From Deltaproteobacteria bacterium (GTDB lineage Bacteria > Desulfobacterota > Desulfobacteria > Desulfobacterales > SURF-15): a DNA stretch of 15,539 bases. The stretch lies in contig JAHEHB010000084.1 of assembly GCA_024644775.1 (NCBI GenBank), positions 1-15,539 on the forward strand, given 5' to 3'. A program made the translations under genes and the position numbers. Positions 13,024 to 15,539 of the stretch are shown piece by piece. The notes beneath the pieces were generated by a model. It worked only from the letters and a program-made list of their open reading frames with translations, made no database searches and had not been told where the DNA came from. Within the stretch, counting starts at the first letter, position 1; every line of letters begins with the position of its first letter.

Positions 13024-14445
13024 TTATTTCCTTTTTATTATATCCCAACGGCCACCTTTGGCCGGTCCTATGCGTTTGAGCCGGCCTTGTGCCTGAAGAA
13101 TTTTTATGTTTCGTTCAATGGAACGTGTTGTAACACCAATCGACTCCGCCAATTCCGAAATCGTGATGTATTGGTTGGCTCCAGCGAGACGGAGAATTTT
13201 CTCCGACGTTTTCCCCGACACTTTCTCCGACGCTTTCTCCCTAGTTTGCTTCCTAGTTTTTTCCATAGCCTCTTCCGGCTTCTCATCGGTTCTCAAATAG
13301 GTCGGCCGTTGGAATTCGAGGGTAAATATGGTGTTAAAGCGAATGTTGACCTTAGGGCAGTGCTCCCGCTCCAATGCCGCACGTATTCGTTCGATGCCGG
13401 TGCCCATTTTTTCGATATAATTGCATCGTAACAGCAGGCTTGCAATCAGGGGGTTGCGGCAGACGCTACGCTTGCCGAACTCACTGACCGGAAGACCCTT
13501 GGGCAGTCCCCCTGGATTGTATATTTCAACCCGGTCGTCAAAAACTTCAACCATTACCTGGGCGCCTTGCTCCAGGTAGTCCCGGTGGCATACCGCATTG
13601 ACCATGGCCTCGCGCAGAGCTACCTCCGGCAGTTCCAGGATCTCTTTTCGGCGGGTTCTTTGGCTAGTGATCTCCCAGCGCAGTTGAAGGTGCTTTTTTA
13701 AAAAAATCAGGGCCTCTTCCACGTTTTCAAGCAGATTGCCGGTCAGCTCCTTGCGATCCAGAATATAGGCTTTGTTGGTTCCTTTAAAGAGAGCGCAGAC
13801 CACACTTACATGGAACAGGCGCCGGATCGGCTGTTTGGCAAAGAAAAGAACGCCGGTCTGGTTGAGATAAAAAGTGCCTTTTTTATAATCACCGGCGCCC
13901 AGATTGAACAACACACTATCCGTATCCGATATAGGAGAGATTTTTGCCAGATTGAGAAAATGGTTTAACCGCTCTTCATCGAGCGCCACCTGCCAATCCA
14001 AATCCATCCTGAGCTGTTCATCAAAGCGGATTTTTCCTTCGGCTTGAATAAAAGCCGTGATATCGGCCGTGCTCATTTTCTGTGAACTGGTGCCGTTGCG
14101 CAGATAAAATCCCTTGTTGCAGCGGTGGGGACGGTTGACGCTTTCGGGCACATGGATGACAACGAGGTTGTGTTTCGGCAATTTTTCAATCCGGATCGTT
14201 ACCGGTGGGTCGCATGCGGCGGCCATATCTTCAATTCTTGAAAGCATTTTGTTGGAAAGATCGCAACCCACAATTTGATTGCGGTCGTTCACACCAATAA
14301 AAATACGTCCACCCGACGCATTTGCAAAGGCCACCATTTCTTTGGGAAGATCTGAATTAATGCTGCGCTTAAATTCCAGCGTATACCCCTCACCCTCTTC
14401 AAGAATGAGGGCCAGTTCTTCATCCGTGGTTTTCCGGTATCTCAT
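13024..14445 (-). CDS. AlbA_2 (Schlafen-like) / RecG-type ATP-binding regulator
   Basis: 473 aa and apparently intact. Residues 18-130 are an AlbA_2/Schlafen-type nucleic-acid-binding domain (GYTLEFKRS, MVAFANASGGRIFIGVNDRNQIVG, GFYLRNGTSSQKM). Residues 275-355 resemble the HATPase_c_4 module (LREAMVNAVCHRDY, VEVFDDRVEIYNPGGLPKGLPVS, RNPLIASLLLR, EKMGTGIERIR). Residues 391-416 form a Lys/Glu/Thr-rich low-complexity linker with repeated REK, SEK and GKTSEK. Residues 417-473 are a winged helix (ITISELAESIGVTTRSIERNIKIL). Such proteins are often labelled RecG-like helicases but lack helicase motifs. They commonly sit inside type I restriction operons, and here the gene has a four-base ATGA overlap with the hsdR remnant and lies three bases before the hsdM remnant. 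A regulatory or DNA/RNA-binding role is inferred. Confidence 0.88.
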   Translation of the reverse strand: MRYRKTTDEELALILEEGEGYTLEFKRSINSDLPKEMVAFANASGGRIFIGVNDRNQIVGCDLSNKMLSRIEDMAAACDPPVTIRIEKLPKHNLVVIHVPESVNRPHRCNKGFYLRNGTSSQKMSTADITAFIQAEGKIRFDEQLRMDLDWQVALDEERLNHFLNLAKISPISDTDSVLFNLGAGDYKKGTFYLNQTGVLFFAKQPIRRLFHVSVVCALFKGTNKAYILDRKELTGNLLENVEEALIFLKKHLQLRWEITSQRTRRKEILELPEVALREAMVNAVCHRDYLEQGAQVMVEVFDDRVEIYNPGGLPKGLPVSEFGKRSVCRNPLIASLLLRCNYIEKMGTGIERIRAALEREHCPKVNIRFNTIFTLEFQRPTYLRTDEKPEEAMEKTRKQTREKASEKVSGKTSEKILRLAGANQYITISELAESIGVTTRSIERNIKILQAQGRLKRIGPAKGGRWDIIKRK

Positions 14446-14963
14446 GCGGCCAACTGCTCCGTAAGTTGCAGAATCTCCTCTATTTCAGCAGGTCTGAACA
14501 CACCCCGAATTCCCTGCGGATGAAGGATGGTAAAGGGTGATTGAATAAGATCACGCTTTTTGCCTTCAATGGATTCCAGCACGGCGCGAATGGCGCGGAT
14601 CTGATAATCCCTCCCGGCGATATCGGTATTGATCAGTTCATCGGTCAGGAATTTCTTGTGCTGGCGAATGTAACGGGAGCGTTCCAGGTCATCAAGGGTA
14701 GGAAATCCCACAACTTTGCGCGGCGGGTTGTTCTCCAAATCCCAAAAATAGATTTCCAACCCGTTGGTATAAAAACAGAAGGGCAGTTCGCATCCTCTGT
14801 CTTTCCGGATGTTATAGCAATACTGTTTGGCCTGCTCACGGCCCAGTGCAGCGTCTTTGCTGGTTTTTTTGGCTTCCACAACCGCCAACGGTTTTAGGTC
14901 TCGCCCCAAAAGGACATAGTCACTGAACTGACGGCCTCCGTATGGGGTACGAGCCTCGGCCAC
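14442..14963 (-). pseudogene. hsdR: HsdR (type I restriction endonuclease) remnant
   Basis: 173 codons from a GTG at 14963; the frame is open a little further, to 14984. Residues 14-35 carry the HsdR nuclease core (SDYVLLG with Asp15, VVEAKKTSK with Glu30 and Lys32). PFCFYTNGLEIYFWD at 61-75 and INTDIAGRDYQIRAIRAVLESIEG at 111-134 continue HsdR up to just before the expected P-loop. The next residues (about 141-173, SPFTILHPQGIRGVF to TEQLAA) look like an HsdR C-terminus. Hence roughly 600 or more residues, including the helicase motor, appear lost through an in-frame deletion near 14540-14560. The usual 5' portion before residue 10 is also absent. The native ATGA junction with the next gene supports the tail being genuine. 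No restriction activity is expected. Confidence 0.75.
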
Positions 14964-15008
14964 TTGTTGTGGATCGATCCCATATTATCCATCTGTTTAT
15001 TTTAAATC

Positions 15009-15055
15009 GATAAAAAATGATAAAAGATGATAATTGATTGATCCTAAAAATCAAT
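15009..15055. repeat. Three 10-base direct repeats and a 7-bp hairpin
   Basis: GATAAAAAAT, GATAAAAGAT and GATAATTGAT follow one another at 15009-15038. They overlap an inverted repeat, ATTGATT (15033-15039) with AATCAAT (15049-15055). This AT-rich block marks the border between the hsdR remnant and the next, unrelated fragment. Confidence 0.5.
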
Positions 15056-15286
15056 AAAATTTCTTGTCCCCCAGTTACAAAGGCACCTGTGACCCAGTTG
15101 GCTAAAGAATATGGCCTGTCCGGCGGCGGATTTGCCAGGATTTGTAAAAAACACAACATTCCGAGGCCGCCAAGGGGGTACTGGGCAAGAAAAGCTGTCG
15201 GCCAGCGCCTGAAAAAAACTCCTTTGTCTAATCGATCCTCAGGAGAAATCATCGAAATTAGTTCCAACCTGTCTAACCAATTATGA
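15038..15286 (+). pseudogene. Helix-turn-helix-like fragment, 5' truncated
   Basis: The 82-codon frame has only a TTG start without a ribosome-binding site. From about residue 16 the text is VTQLAKEYGLSGGGFARICKKHNIPRPPRGYWARKAVGQ, a helix-turn-helix-like module followed by PPRGYWA. I recall this pattern from the N-terminal part of various uncharacterised bacterial proteins, but I cannot give it a family name. The expected residues before VTQLAKEYG are missing, and the frame ends at 15286 without a clear domain end. It may belong to the same gene as 15213-15482, now in a different frame. Expression is doubtful. Confidence 0.45.
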
Positions 15287-15482
15287 TTGGTTCACCCGCG
15301 ACAGGAAAAATAATATCGATTCATCCCGTTCCCGGGAAACATTAAAAATGATCCATATCCTGGCGAAACACGGGGCCAAGTGGATACCTGCTGATCGCTG
15401 TGAGATCAACGATGCCCGTCGCTCTCTGCTCAAAATGAGCGACGATTACACCATCGAGTTTGTGTGGATTATGTCTAAATAG
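15213..15482 (+). pseudogene. Unrecognised gene remnant, reading frame 3
   Basis: The frame is open from 15213 to a TAG at 15480-15482. It has no start upstream in coding context, so this is a 3' or internal fragment. The second half reads convincingly as protein: SRETLKMIHILAKHGAKWIP, ADRCEINDARRSLLKMSDDY and TIEFVWIMSK. It lies one frame away from the preceding 82-codon fragment and overlaps it, which suggests a frameshifted single gene or two abutting remnants. The stop codon falls at the edge of a possible insertion-sequence end. I do not recognise the family. Confidence 0.4.
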
Positions 15483-15539
15483 TGTCCGTCCGAAAATGAG
15501 ATAGTTTTTCCAAGTTCAAGAAAGGCGAAAATTTTAACC
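15480..15539. mobile_element. Possible insertion-sequence or repeat end at the window edge
   Basis: The last 60 bases begin TAGTGTCCGTCCGAAAATGA and have no coding continuity with the remnant to the left, whose stop codon they supply. The start resembles terminal repeats of transposable elements, but the other end and any transposase lie outside the window, so this is tentative. Confidence 0.25.

Noticed and set aside
13024..14445. RecG helicase annotation
   Set aside because: No Walker A/B or SF2 helicase motifs are visible. The protein has AlbA_2, HATPase_c_4-like and winged-helix parts, a group often mislabelled as RecG.

Overview
The window reads as chromosomal DNA from a Gram-negative (diderm) bacterium of moderate GC. 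Lgt plus a full-length Lnt with its catalytic Glu-Lys-Cys set, a periplasmic ZraP-like metal-stress protein and a sigma-54 promoter all point to a proteobacterium-like envelope. Gene content and the many palindromic intergenic repeats recall Desulfobacterota (Desulfobacterales-type) genomes, but that placement is an inference and was not tested by any search.

Left part (1-5447, minus strand): a TPP-riboswitch-led operon thiD-thiM-thiE runs into a TatD-family hydrolase cut off by the window edge. It supplies hydroxymethylpyrimidine (HMP) and thiazole salvage kinases and thiamine-phosphate synthase. Upstream lies about 900 bases without a gene, holding the riboswitch and two palindromic elements, one of them a 272-base imperfect palindrome. 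Beyond that is a 535-codon gene fusing a second ThiE to ThiL (thiamine-phosphate kinase). ThiD/ThiM make the two phosphorylated halves, either ThiE joins them, and the ThiL domain makes thiamine diphosphate.

Middle (5512-10377, minus strand): prfB with its programmed +1 frameshift, lnt, lgt and a PP2C-type Ser/Thr phosphatase. Lgt and Lnt are the first and last enzymes of lipoprotein lipidation. The lgt-lnt and phosphatase-lgt gaps contain inverted repeats of one family. An 86/103-base element is shared between the lgt-lnt gap and the thiE-tatD junction.

Right of that (10414-12355, plus strand): a sigma-54 promoter with two tandem dyads spaced 42 bases apart drives a ZraP/Spy-like periplasmic protein. 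A hairpin, a terminator and a good sigma-70-type promoter follow, then a membrane-anchored TPR protein and a truncated DUF3179 gene.

Right end (12360-15539): a decayed accessory region. A type I restriction operon is left as a fragment of hsdR (5' end missing, apparent internal deletion), an intact AlbA_2/ATPase regulator-like gene, and an hsdM 5' fragment ended by a 133-base palindromic element. Beyond hsdR lie two gene remnants of unknown function and a possible insertion-sequence end at the window edge. I did not find a clearly new multi-gene system. The best leads are the ThiE-ThiL fusion beside a stand-alone ThiE, the two palindromic elements, the phased operator pair upstream of the sigma-54 promoter, and the intact AlbA_2 gene kept inside a wrecked restriction operon.
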